The notes under the pieces are model-generated. The model was given only the letters and a program-made list of their open reading frames with translations. It had not been told where the DNA came from and ran no database searches. DNA of 64,000 nt from Heliocidaris erythrogramma (taxonomy: Eukaryota; Echinodermata; Echinoidea; Camarodonta; Echinometridae), in NCBI GenBank assembly GCA_025617745.1, contig CM046866.1, positions 13,089,725-13,153,724 on the forward strand, given 5' to 3'. A program made the translations under genes and the position numbers. The stretch's first letter is position 1; each line of letters starts with the position of its first letter. Below, piece after piece: positions 32,595 through 44,920 of this stretch.

Positions 32595-33540
32595 AGGATT
32601 TTTGCAGGGGGTGTCAACGTTGGAAAAAGTGGACCTTTCTGAGGGAGCGAAGCGACCGAGTAGGGGTGGGTCAGGGTGCGTGCCCCTCCAAGGGTATGGG
32701 TACGAGCGTAGTCAGCATTATTTGTCAGGGGTTGGGTCAAATGTGAAGCCCAAACATTTACTTCCACTGTGTAGGATTCCAAATACTGCGAGCGAGCAAA
32801 GCGAGCGAGAGAACAAATAAAAATGTACTTTTAAATGGCAAAATTTTATTTCATTATCACCAATAGGTGAAATGTAAAGCTATATTTCCGGTCATCTTGT
32901 TGCCAGGAATCATTTATATTAATAAAGTTTTTAGGAAGTGAAGCGAACGGGGGCGGCACTTTTCTGCTGTTCTTTTATAGAAGGGTAGCCCTAATATCTG
33001 GGCGCCATGGCGATAGGACAGTGACGTGCCTGTAAATTGTCATAACATTGAATATTCAAGGACCTCGCTGCATGAAGCTATCTCGTTTATAAGGTTTGCG
33101 AGAGAGCGAAGCGAGCGAGGAAAAATGCACTTCACTTTGCTGTTACTCATTTCAATCTCGAGAGTGGACCTAACAGGTATTCGGGTGTCATGACGATAGG
33201 ACAGTGACGTGCCTGAATATTGCAATAACATCATATGGAAATATTCATGGACCTCGCTGCTTGAAACTATCTCGTTTCTAAGATTTCCGAGCGAGCGAAG
33301 AAAAATGCACTTTAATTTGTTGTTGCTCATTTCAATATAGAAGGTAAGGTAATCCTAATTTCTGGGCGCCATGGCGATAAGGCATCGACGTGCCCGAAAA
33401 TTGTCATAACATTGAATATTTATAGACATGTTACAATGACATACTATTGAAATATTCATGGTCCTCGCTGCCTGAAACTATCTCGTTTCAAAGTTTTGTG
33501 ATTGAGCGAAGCGAGCGACCGAAACGCATTTTACTATCTC
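32595..33540 (+). repeat. Degenerate tandem family with 'agcgaagcgagcgag' motif
   Basis: Blocks of about 180 bp recur near 32997, 33180 and 33365. Each has g.cgccatggcgata-like, gacgtgcc, cctcgctgc.tgaa and ctatctcgttt, and ends in gagcgaagcgagcga followed by 'aaaatgcac.tt'. Related words begin at 32640. Blocks differ by up to a quarter of positions, so the array is old. Confidence 0.75.
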
Positions 33541-34549
33541 CCCAATGTTATTTCCAAAACACCCCAAGTGTTATATTTGGGAATCTTGTTATTTCTGATT
33601 ATAGTTTCCAAGAAGTCGATGTTATATAAAATAGTCTCATGGCACTCTGGTTGAACAGGCTGTATTAGAGGGCCATAATTTAAGGGCCTGAATGACTAGA
33701 CCGGGTTTGCCAGGAGTACTCCATGCAACTTGAGAGCTGGAAAAATTTTCTATTTTTAAGTGAACAGACACATTAAATACCCCGCTCTCTCTCTCTTTTC
33801 CAGTATGGTTTCTATATTTCACTATTATATTCCACCACCACAGATTTCATTTGAGTCTTATCATGCTTAGCACTGCTTATCTTCCCACGTTATCTTTGTA
33901 TGGTGTTTTAAGCAATCTATCTCCTTGTATTTTCAGGATTTCCTGTCCAATCTAACACTTTTTAAAGATAAAAAATGCATTATTGAGCACTTCAATTTCG
34001 TCTTATAGGCTGAAAGGAATCAATAATCATCCAAATGTCAGATGTCAAAGATCAATAATTAAAATGACATTCAACAAGTTCAATGGTCAATCAACTTTAA
34101 CATATCTCCATTAATTTTCATGAACTTTCATTGAAATTCGTCACATAGACAAGACCTTAAAACGAGCAGGTGACGATTTTGAATAACTCTTTGAACTCCT
34201 TCAGTCGACAAAATCGATAGCAAAATGAACACAAAATTCCGAAAATGAATGGCCAAAGAGGTAAATTGGCTAGGTCTTATAAATGACTGTGCAATATTAT
34301 GAAGATGCAGGACAAAAGCAAATAAACAAGTGTTCAAATTGACTGGAAACCCTATCTCACATTATTTTCCACTTTCCTTCCTCTCTCGATCCACTTTCAC
34401 GTGACCCCTGTGTGCGCCCCTCCCCTATATATCTAAGCCAGTTGGTATGGAAATGTTTTAAAAATTTTAATCTAAACATCCCTATTTTGTTGTCACTTTG
34501 GAAGGTTGTTTTTTTACCTGATGTTTCTTTTTTGTTGTTGTTCAAGCAG

Positions 34550-34915
34550 ATTTCTGCTCGCCAGCTTGGGGGGGGTGTTCGAACCCTCTGACACCCCCCT
34601 CGTTACATGCCTGCCATGGACCTACTACAAACGAATTTGAATAATTCTTTGAATGACGCTTTGAAAATCGATTGAAACATGTGCAAAAATCGAAAATGAA
34701 TGGTGAAAGAGTAATTCATTAATAATATAAATTTGCTAGATTAGGAAGTTACGGGACAAAATCGAAATAAAGTGTATTATCTCTCCCTTCGCTTCTTCTT
34801 TTTTTTAAATCTATTTTTTTTTAAGCGGACCTCTGCTTGCCAACGGGGGTGGGGGGGGGGGGGGTCGTTCGAACTCAATAACCACCCCCCCCCCCCCGTT
34901 ACTTGTTCAAATGCT
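34550..34915. repeat. Two related segments with G and C homopolymer tracts
   Basis: cagatttctgctcgccagct with a G run and gttcgaaccctc (34550-34615) resembles ggacctctgcttgccaacgg with a G run, gttcgaactca and a C run (34828-34905). The G and C runs lie close enough to pair. Non-coding. Confidence 0.6.
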
Positions 34916-35194
34916 GTGACACTATCAATGCTGCCATCTTATTAAACATCAAGTAAAGGCTGAACTCGACTAATAGATTATAGCCCGAATTTGTAAACTT
35001 CATTCTTCAAGTAAACTGCACAATGTATTCATAATTGATTTGCAGCATTGAATGTGATGGTTAACATTTCATACACTCTTAATTCCTCCCGCGCTTCTTC
35101 AATATCCCCTCTATTTGTTAACAAAAACATCGTCTTTTGATATAGAAAATGCCAAACATCAGGGGACAGGGATGGATCCAGTATTTTGCAGATG

Positions 35195-35960
35195 AGGTGA
35201 GGAGGGGGGGGGGGGGGGGCGAAATTCGGGAAAAATTATACGATTATTCAGAGGCAGTTTTTGTTATTGTGAACTTAGGATACGAAAAATGGGATTAAAA
35301 GGGGGACGTGCTAATTGGGGGCCCCCTAAATACGCCAAGAAGAGAGAGGGGGCGCCCCATTTTGCAGATGATTGCGTAAAAAAAAATCACCATGTATTCT
35401 CACCTTCTCAACTCGACAACATAATACTTAAACTCGGGTGTTGAGAAAGGATTTCCTTTCAAACCACGCCGGAAAATGGTCATTAATTTCACTTGATTTT
35501 ATACGCTCTCTCTCTCAAGCCGCGCAGGATGTTGTCTTCCAAAGTTCAGATACCTGTCGAACGATCGGACTGGGACCCCGTGATACAGGTGCCAGTGCAC
35601 CGTCATGTTTTTTCCCATGACTTCTCCCAAAGTTAAGTGGACCATTTTCAATTATGTTTTGAAAGAAAACATATCAATACTTCGGTCGCTTACATTCCTC
35701 CCACAGATATAGCCATTGTACAGGGGCGTCGACCATTTTTTAGGATAGAGGGGGAAGAGGGGCACATTGATGACTGGAAGTATAAACTGCGTATAGGATA
35801 CCTGAATATTTCATTAATTTATGGGCGGGGCAGCTGCGTCAATCAATCTTTAATGATTGGGGGGGGGGGGTGTTCATGGGATACACGCAGATTATCCTAT
35901 AATTATCATGGCGGGGGGGGGGGGGGGGCAACTGCCCCGAAGCCCCCCCCCCCCCCCACC
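35195..35960. repeat. Cluster of poly-G and poly-C tracts
   Basis: Runs of 9-16 G or C occur near 35203, 35858, 35914 and 35945. Gly/Pro-rich open frames through them are artefacts of the runs. Confidence 0.8.
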
Positions 35961-36349
35961 CCTTCATTATCGACTCCCCTTCCACTACGTGAAACGTTGT
36001 TATGGTTGTGCGTATAAAGGCTATGGTGAGAAAATCATTAACCTGATTAATATCGTTTTAGAGCGATGTACATCAAAATAGTTTCCTTTTCAAATTTGCC
36101 ATTAATCTTCCTCTATTGTAATTACGAAGATCGAACAGAATGTGAAAGAAAATCTCTTCTTCAAAAGGTTATTTTAAAAAATTTCTCTTCAAAAAGTTTT
36201 TAATACTTCTGAACGTAAATTTGAAATCCTACTCCCTTGACTTTAAATCTTCTTCGGAAAATGGCGGCAAATTACATTTTAAAAATTTCAAGCACGTGGT
36301 TTCAAACATGGAGGTAAGGAGGTATAAGGCCTATTTTAATTATAGATTT

Positions 36350-36475
36350 TTTTATGAACCTTCGGAATTACGAATCTTCGGCATAACGAACTCGAACATT
36401 CGACATAATGAACCTAATTGGGATTAACGAACCTTCTAAATAATGAACCTTCGGAAATATGAACTTTCGGAAAAC
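36350..36475 (+). repeat. Short tandem repeat of 'atgaaccttcgga' type
   Basis: About seven degenerate copies of a 14-17 bp unit (aaccttcggaattacg, aatcttcggcataacg, aaccttcggaaatatg and others). Confidence 0.75.
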
Positions 36476-36744
36476 GCCAGGTGACCGAGAAAATGTATTT
36501 CATCCTTTGATTCTTGTGATCACAGAATAAAAGCTTGCATGCCCTTTAACACCTCGTGCAAGATTCTCACGCTAAAACAATGTTTGAACTAACTTCTTTC
36601 ACTTTGGTTTTTGTTTTGGTAAAAACAAAATGGTGTTTATGCACCGTAGTGTGGGTAGTGGTGATTAGATCTTAGGTTAATTACTAATTATTACACCACA
36701 ATTATCCCCTAATGGGAACGATAACAAATGATGCAATCGATCAA

Positions 36745-37380
36745 TAATTTGTTTTGTTTTGTTTTGTTTTGTTTTATTGTTTCACATTCCACAAAATAAA
36801 CAGTTTTCATATAAAAGTTCAACACGATAAAGGATAATGACACAAAAAGAACAATGGTAGTATTAAAGAGATAAGCAATTATAAACGTGAAATATGAGGA
36901 ACCTATTAAAAAGCAAAGCTTGTATAACATAGGTATAACTTAGGTTTCCTTATTCTTCATCTTTTAAAAAAATTTCAAGAAGTATCATTAAACAAAAATA
37001 AGAGAGTTCAAAGTGTAATGTGTAAGATGTAACTATTTCTATATTGATCTCTATACGCGAATAATCAAGGAAGCAAATACGATGAATAGGCTTCCCCTTC
37101 CCTAAAAATTTGTAGATAATCCTTGTTACATGCCTTGTATAATCTAATTTCGTTGTAAACAGACGCAAAAGCAAATTAATCAAGATTATACAACAAATAA
37201 TCATTCAACATGCACATAACTATTTTACTTGAAACCTTTTTACATATAAAACAAATGAGAGCACAGATCGTTTCCAAGAGAAGACCTTTAAAATGTAGAA
37301 TATTGGCTATGGAGGTTCTAGCGACGCAGGCATGAAGATTGTACTGATAGCCACTTAAAACCACAGGTTTTATGGCGGCT
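36745..37380 (-). mobile_element. Possible retroposed 3' tail, minus strand
   Basis: On the minus strand the sequence ends with AATAAA (complement of 36773-36778) followed by about five AAAAC units. Upstream is AT-rich, without a recognisable protein. The layout fits the 3' end of a LINE or a retrocopy with a simple-repeat tail, but no reverse transcriptase remains, so the family is unknown. Confidence 0.35.
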
Positions 37381-38038
37381 TAGCGTGTTTTAATTAACAG
37401 TGTTAATAAGTATGTTTAATAACCGATTGATGGTAAAATATCATCCTCTGTGGTTTTACTTATTTTCCGAGAAATAATGCGGCATAAAATCGGTGTAAAC
37501 AATAATCTTTGAGCCAGTGGACGATTCTTCACCAAGCGTCCGGTGACAATATACCCTCGCCACCTGTTACAGGTTGGTATTGCTCAGTGCGAGCCGACTG
37601 CAATGTTGGGCAGAATATATTGCAGGATCCATTGCCCACTGTTGCGTTAAAACATCTTGATGAAATATAATGGCAATGTTATTGTTAGTGGCATTTAACA
37701 ACAGGTTAAGTTTACATTTTGTCGGCCCCCCAACCGCTGGTGCACTGAGCAGTTTTTGCCGTGCAAGCTAAATGGTGCTATATAAAATGCATTGTTTTCC
37801 CACTTATTTATATGTAATTCAATGTCACTTAATGGTGTTAACAAACGAATTGATATGAATGCATGTTGCAATTTCGGGCAAGCAATGGTCCTTAAAACAA
37901 ATTTCTTCCTTAACGAAGTTGATAAAGGCTTTCGTACTGATTGTTTCAATAAAAAAAAGTTACTTTTGACGGAAGTATTCTGCCCCCGGGATGATGAAGT
38001 TGGAATTTATACTGACAGATACTTTATGTGGGCTTCGT

Positions 38039-38492
38039 CCTTAAAGACCTCAGCCTGACCCAAAACAACCATATATTGACGTAAAGCTTAGTAAACAAAG
38101 AATATAATTACCCTGGGTATTCATAAATTTTCGTCTCCGTTTATCCATAAAGAATAAAAAAGATAATTTTATTTTGGTCCGCCCCCTCTATGGCGTAACA
38201 ACAGAGGAAACTGCAGGGGGTCGCTAGACGTGTGACGACATGTCATGTATACAGCTCCGAGTGCGTCTACACGATATGTCGTCATCAAATGTTCACCCCC
38301 GCAAAGTAGCGTTCCTCAGAGACGGGGCCCTCGTCAGAAAAACCACCGGGGCTCAAAATTCGGGACGCTGTTACTCATTCCACAGGAAACGGAATCTCAT
38401 GAAGTTGGTTTCAATTTGTTCAGAAAATATATAGCTCCCCGTGGATGAATAAAGGGTATATTTCAAAATTCGGTCAGGCTGAGGTCTTTAAA
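38039..38492. mobile_element. Candidate fold-back element with 20 bp perfect inverted ends
   Basis: ttaaagacctcagcctgacc near 38040-38059 is exactly inverted at 38473-38492 (ggtcaggctgaggtctttaa). Inside is a weaker palindromic part (gacgacatgtcat / atatgtcgtcat). No target duplication is certain. Confidence 0.6.
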
Positions 38493-39870
38493 TGTTATCT
38501 TGCCGATGTTAATTTTTCTTAAATATTAACTATCCAGTATTAAAAAAAAAAAAACCCTCGCTATATGTTCCAAAAATGATCTCATCGAAGACCATCTGTT
38601 TAGCTAGGTCAAACGAGGTATCATGGATACTCTATTCAAAAAGAAATAAACAGATAAACAGATAAATGAACTGCCAATTCAAAGCTTCAGTTTTAGAGTA
38701 AACCAAATTAACCGCACTGTGATAAATAACACACCTGTCCATGTCAACCAGTAAGCGAATTGGGCGTGTTTCCCGCCCATTTCCCGCCGGTTAATTAAAA
38801 GTTTCTTCTTGGGTTATTTCATGACTTGTCATTCCATCATCTGGTCAATTTCAAAGAGAGTTGAGAAACAACAATGACGTTGGCTAACCGATCATTTCGG
38901 AAGAATGACTACCCCCGAGTCATGTGTTAGTGCATTGACCCCTGTCCGAATGACACGAAGCTTCTTCTTCATCGCACGTTGGTGTTTTGACTTGTGTTTT
39001 TCATTACAGATCGAGCATACGATCTTTAACACTGGGAGTAAAATGCCTAAAAATTTGTTTTAATACAAATTAAAACTCCCTGCATGGTTATATTATCCTG
39101 GATCCGATACTGAACTGATATTGTGTTAGTTTGAGTTTTGGATTATGTAGAAATTACTCTTCTAAGTATAAGTTTAACTGAAAAGTAATCAATTAAATTT
39201 CATTGAGATGGAGAAAACCCCTTTGCTTGCGATTTAGGCTTGCATTGCGATAAAGGAAGCCGTATCAATATAAATAACATGAATTATATTTTTTTGCTTC
39301 CGGCATTTTTCAAAAACAAAATTATAAGGATATGAATGCGACTATGTGTCTTGCAATTGACTACTAGTAATCCTGTTAATGAATTGCATGCTTCATAATG
39401 ATATGCAAGAGTACTCTATTACTGACAGTTTTGAATGTCCTACACTATTTATTGCGACATCTTTATTGTTACTTTCTTTTTCTTATTGTTTCCATAATCG
39501 ATCAAATTAGATTACTTTCCATTTTATTATTAGTTTATTCATTCTCTTTGTTAGTGAGTCAGAGAGAAAGAGAAAGAGAGAGGCTGGGGGGGGGGGGGCA
39601 CTGATCTTCACTCATTGATTATTTGGGGGCACACGCGAAAGTATCCTACGTTGATTACACATCCTTGAAAACGTGTCCCCTTTAAAATTGTGTACCAAAA
39701 ACGCACTCGAAAATGTGAAATGGAATGGTTAGGCCCTTTGGGGGAATTGTGTCCCCCTTTGAGAGAGGGGGGGGGGGAGGGGTGTCCCATCTTCTCATCA
39801 GTGTCTTTTACTCTCAGGCTTTCTTTATCATCTTCTAACCATCTTCTAAATTTATACTTTATTCATTCGA

Positions 39871-40173
39871 ATAGGCCATTTTCGTAATGCATTCAAATTT
39901 AATGCTAACCTCTTTGTCAACACTCCTAGTAATTAACTATTACATCCACCCGTTAATACAAGTCATTGTATTGCAATAGCCAGAATGCAGATTGCCTACA
40001 TTACGTGTTGCTACGTTGGACAAGCCAAATGTTTGTCAACAAGGCTAACAACGCCTAATGCATGCAATTCACATTCTGACTATTGAAAAAGAATAGATTT
40101 TCACAGGTAAATATAATAGTGTGTTATCTAGGCAAACCTGTATGAATTTGAATGCATTACGAAAATGGCCTAT
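39871..40173. mobile_element. MITE with ~30 bp terminal inverted repeats
   Basis: ataggccattttcgtaatgc and attcaaat at the left are mirrored by atttgaatgcattacgaaaa and tggcctat at the right. Length about 303 bp. Inner cattctgac/agaatgcag words are also partly inverted. Confidence 0.85.
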
Positions 40174-40199
40174 TGGGGAATATAATTATACTTCCTCCA

Positions 40200-41580
40200 C
40201 CCAGCACTTTTTCATGTTTGAGGGGTGTTAGAGCAGACAATGTAAATGTTATTTAAATTTATGGATGCCCTGTAATAGCCCAACAGTAACTGTGAGGAAC
40301 TATTGCTTTCACCTGTTACAAGTAACAACATAATTATTGTATTTCAACATGCAGTCAGAATGCAGGTTGCAAACATTAGTTGTTGCTATGTCGGCCAAGC
40401 CTCGGGTAAACTTTAGGGTCCGTCGGGTATATAGCAACCATTGGAGGCATGCTTTAAAACAAAATTGGGAAATGGTTTGTTCGGTCCCCGCGGGTAGGTT
40501 CATTTCTTGTGCTAATCGTATTCAACCCGATAGAAGTCGTTGAGTTCGAACGCTGTGATCCCTGTCTTCTTTTTGGAAGTAAAGTGTAACATTAATTATT
40601 ACCAACTCTAAAATTTAGCGCCTGGAAGTTCAACTCGTCGTAAAATGGCGTTGAGTTTGATTCAAACCATGGATATTCAAACAAAGAATAGATGTGTACA
40701 CCGCGAGTGTGTCGCATGAGCATGGAATGACGCATACACAACCTGTCGCATGGCCGGGGCGAGGTAATGTATGTCAAGTTGATTATTGAGACATAAATAC
40801 ACACTCCTGATTATTATTAATGTATTTCCAGCCGATGGGACATAATTATCCGCAAATTGCAAATTACAAGTATGGATGTGTTTCCTTTTGATGAATTATA
40901 TCCGCGGACTTCGGGCGCACGTGTTGAATGACTGGGCGTATTAGGCTTCCATCACCACCGCATGATGCGAACGGGCACGGCGAGTTTCCACCTGTTTTTC
41001 GGTTGTTTCTAAGCCACCTGTAACCCGGAGGTGGGCGTGTCGCTTCGCAGGGTTTTAATCCAAGCTTTTAGGTGAAACGTATTGACTAATCCGAATGTGA
41101 AGATGACAAAAGTCATTAGATGGATGATGCCAGATGTTCATGCACGTGAATGCTGAAATCCGTTTTGCAGATGAGGCTTGCTATATACGGCTGAATGTCT
41201 AATTTGTACACATTTAGTTGAAACTATCTGATAAAATCAAATGGTCGATTTGATAATTACGATCACTTTCCACAAAATTGTGGGGCCCCATATTTTCATG
41301 TTGAGTGTACTGTTTTGATTTTAGTTTGTTCGTAGGCAGTGAACTTGCAACCGTTTAAAGCTAAATTTCAAACCAAGTACGTAAGTAAACAATGAGTGCC
41401 ACTGTATTCATTTGTTCACTTGCATCGAAGTTCAGGTATTCACGTTAAGTGTGAGTAAAGTAACTTTCAAAAAAGGAATGTCTACCCAGCTGATTTTTAA
41501 GTAAATTCCTTATTTGTGTCTCAACAGACAGTAGAGGAGATTCTGTGCAGTTATGAATGCCTTTGATGTCCACATTCACT
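40200..41580. other. No gene or recognisable element seen
   Basis: Unique-looking AT-rich sequence. Short open frames have no splice context or family similarity. A segment at about 40355-40400 (cagtcagaatgcaggttgc, gttgctatgtcggccaagcc) echoes the inside of the MITE at 39871-40173 and may be a diverged fragment of it. Confidence 0.4.
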
Positions 41581-41629
41581 GACTACCGAATCATGAGACG
41601 ACATTTTTTTATTTATTTTAATTTATTTT

Positions 41630-42482
41630 ATTTTTTGCGTGTTATGTCTATGGAAGATGATTTTTTTTTCGAATGATGAATCTACATGACATCGTTCTCT
41701 GAGCAGTATCTCAGTTATTTTTGGTCTATTTCCTTCCAGATTTTAATATGTTGTAGCTGAGACTATAAGCTTTTTATTAGTAAGCCCTCCAATTTTTGAT
41801 CAGATGTCGGGATCATGCCCAATTTTGAACTACCAAATGGGATTTGAGAATCCGTTTTTCGTTTACGTGTTATCTCTATGGGAAATATTTTGGTCTATTG
41901 GTCAAAGCACTTGGCTCCCATGCAGGTGACCCAGGTTCGATCCCCGGTGGGTCCATAACAATTTTTTTTTTTTTTTTGCTTTTTTTTGCCTGTCATTTTA
42001 CCATCCTCTTCGACTATTGTAACATAAAAAATCACAAATCATGTAATAAACTGCCATATTTTCCGTATTATGTCTATTAGAAAGTAGTGTACAGTAGTTT
42101 GTGTACAACCCTACGGAAATTGTGATTTCCTGTCCTGCATTAGAGCTATATGGTTAATCTCCCAAGTATCCTGTATCATCATCATTATTATCATCACCAT
42201 CATGATCATCATCGCTATTATTATATCATCATCATCATCATTCTATCATTATAATCATCATAATCACCATTATCATCACCATAAACATTTTACAATGACC
42301 GTTACACATTTTGCTACATTCCTGTCCTCACGAAACATCTCCATTCATGGTATTCTTGACTGATGACATCCTATCTTCAGTTTACCATTTCCCAATTATT
42401 ATGATCATCCTGATTACAATCATGATCGTACAAATTGAAAGACAGATCACCTAATTCGTCCTCATGACGAATTAAATTCTAG
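41630..42482 (+). mobile_element. HINE-like array, unit 0 (A type, 5'-truncated)
   Basis: It begins in the middle of the unit (gcgtgttatgtctatggaag) after a T-rich tract. It then has the tRNA-like segment, a short ATC microsatellite (about 42175-42290) and the 3' terminus aattcgtcctcatgacgaat with ctag at the end. It is very similar to units 4 and 7. Confidence 0.85.
41881..41955 (+). other. tRNA-Gly(CCC)-like segment, unit 0
   Basis: It has an A-box-like tggtctattggtcaaagca and a B box ggttcgatcccc. The anticodon-arm position reads ggctcccatgcagg (loop CTCCCAT, anticodon CCC). The 3' end is gtgggtcca. The 5' half of the acceptor stem does not pair, so a mature tRNA is unlikely. It may work as a pol III promoter. 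Confidence 0.65.
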
Positions 42483-44920
42483 TTTACTTTATTTCTTTAT
42501 ATTTGTTTCTTTATTAGGTGGTCTGTCATTTATGACAGACCACCTATTAATTTTGTCAAGATTTTCTTTATTAGGTGGTCTGTCATTTATGACAGACCTC
42601 CTTTTAATTTTGTCAGAATCTTCTTTATTATTTATTTTTATAACAAATTTTTGTTCCCACCAAATCTCAAAATCGGCCAGGTCAATATCATCGAGTTTCA
42701 TGTCATGTATGAGGTCAATCATGGACATGGTCCATTAAGCTTTTGGAGGTCATCAGGTCATCGTGACGTCATCAAGACGCCATTTTGTAAATTTACAAGA
42801 TCGATTATATCTTCATAATCGATCATCAAAAATCAACTATATTCACATCACATAAACTTCACTTGACAGGTCATCAAGTCATATCTTCACAGGTCATCTA
42901 GAGGTCAGGACGTGCGCGTACGCGCGCGTCAAAATTTAAAAATGCTCAAAATCACGTAGGATCAAGTCTGCACACGTTTCAGGTCATTTTGAGCATTTCA
43001 AAAATTTGCGCGCGCACACGGGTGCGCGCGCGTTTTCCCGTATTCACTATGACGGAGCCTAAAATCGCCGTTTTTGCTTGTGTACTCGCATAGAACACAA
43101 AATTCTGAGCAATTTCATACCTTTTCTATCTTTCTACGACAATTAATAAGGAAATTACCGTCCGTCAAAGTTTGCAGCACGCGCGGGGGTGATCCCTCAC
43201 TATAGGCCATATATGGGCAAAAACATGCCTATACAAAATTCACTGTAGCTCGTTAGATAGTCCGTTGACCCCCAAATTTTTTGTCATCATCAGGTAGGGT
43301 ATGAATCATAGATGTCATTTCATGTATCATTTGACCCTTATAAACATTATGACGTCATCAAAATGGCGCCAGAAGTCAAAATTTCCATTTTCATGTTTTG
43401 ACGTCATCACATTTATGCAAATTTGGCTCTAGATTCGTAATTATATTTTGTTTTTCGCCCAGATTTTAATATGTTGTAGCTGAGGCAATTTCCTACAAAA
43501 TCGGTTGCCACCATTTTTCATTTTGATGACGTCATCACAGTGAAATTTTCAATTAAAGATGCCATGTCAGAATTTTCCCTATTTGCGTGTTATGTCTATG
43601 GAAGATGATTTTTTTTCGAATCATGAATCTACATGACATTATTCTCTGAGCTGTATCTCAGTTGTTTTTAGTCTATTTTCTTCCAGATTTTAGTATGTTA
43701 TAGCTGAGACTATAAGCTTTTATAAGTGTGGTCTCCAATTTTTGATCAGATGTCGGGATCATGCCCAATTTTTCACTACAAAATGTGATTTGAGAATCCC
43801 GTTTTTCGTTTACGTGTTATCTCTATGGGAAATATTTTGGTATATTGGTCAAAGCACTTGCCTCTCACTCCGGTGACCCAGGTTCGATCCCCGGTGGGTC
43901 CATTAAATTTTTTTTTTTGCTTCTTTTTGCCTTTCATTTTACCATCTTCTTCGACTATTATATCATATACAATCACAAACCATGTACTAAACTGCCTTAT
44001 TTTGCGTGTTTTGTCTATTGAAAAGTAGTGTGCAGTAGTTTGTGTACAACCCTTTGGAAATTTCTCAAAATTGGCTTAGTCAATTATCTTCAAATTTTCG
44101 TCAGTCATCAGTCCTAATAAGGTCAAGTTCGCGCATCTTTTTCAAGGTCATCAGATTATCGTGACGTCATCCAGGCGCCATTTTGTAAAAATCAACTTAT
44201 GGTCGTATCTTCATAACGAAATGTGATTTCTCTTTCATATTTGGCATGGTTAAGGTCACTGTCATTGCAGTCATGGTCATCACCATTATCATCACCATCA
44301 CCATCACCATCATCATATCATCATCATGATTATCATCAACATCATTATCATCATCACTGTCATGATATTCATGATGATGATGATGATGATAATGCTGATT
44401 AACATCAACATCATTATCATCATTACTGTCATGATGATATAATGATCATCATCATGATTATCAACATCATTATCATCATCACTGTCATGATGATATTCTT
44501 GATGATGATTATCATCATCATTATCATCAACATCATTATCATCATCACTGTCATGATATTCATGATGATGATGATGATGATTAACATCAAAATCATTATC
44601 ATCATCACTGTCATGATGATATAATGCTCATCAACATCATTATCATCATCACTGTCATGATATGATCATCATCATTATCATCATCACTGTCATGATATTC
44701 ATGATGATGATTATCATCAACATCATCACATCTTCCAATGACCGTTTCACACATTTTTCTACATTCCTGTCCTCAAGAAGCATCTCCATGCGTGGCATTC
44801 TTGACTTCCTATCTTCAGTTTAGTATTTCCCCATTATTATGATCATCCTGATTACAATCATGATCATACAAATTGAAAGACAGACCACCTAATTCGTCCT
44901 CATGACGAATTAAATTCTAG
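42483..44920 (+). mobile_element. HINE-like array, unit 1 (B type)
   Basis: It opens with two successive 5' hairpin modules (aggtggtctgtcatttatga, mirrored by gacagaccacct; at about 42514-42545 and 42571-42605). Then come conserved non-coding sequence, five intact TGACGTCA palindromes, a tRNA-like segment (43829-43902), a long ATC/GAT block (about 44280-44735) and the hairpin-CTAG 3' end. Its GC-rich hairpin differs from that of the other units. Confidence 0.85.
43829..43902 (+). other. tRNA-like segment, unit 1
   Basis: tggtatattggtcaaagc and ggttcgatccccggtgg are kept. The anticodon arm (cctctcactccggtg) no longer pairs well, as in the other B units. Confidence 0.55.
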
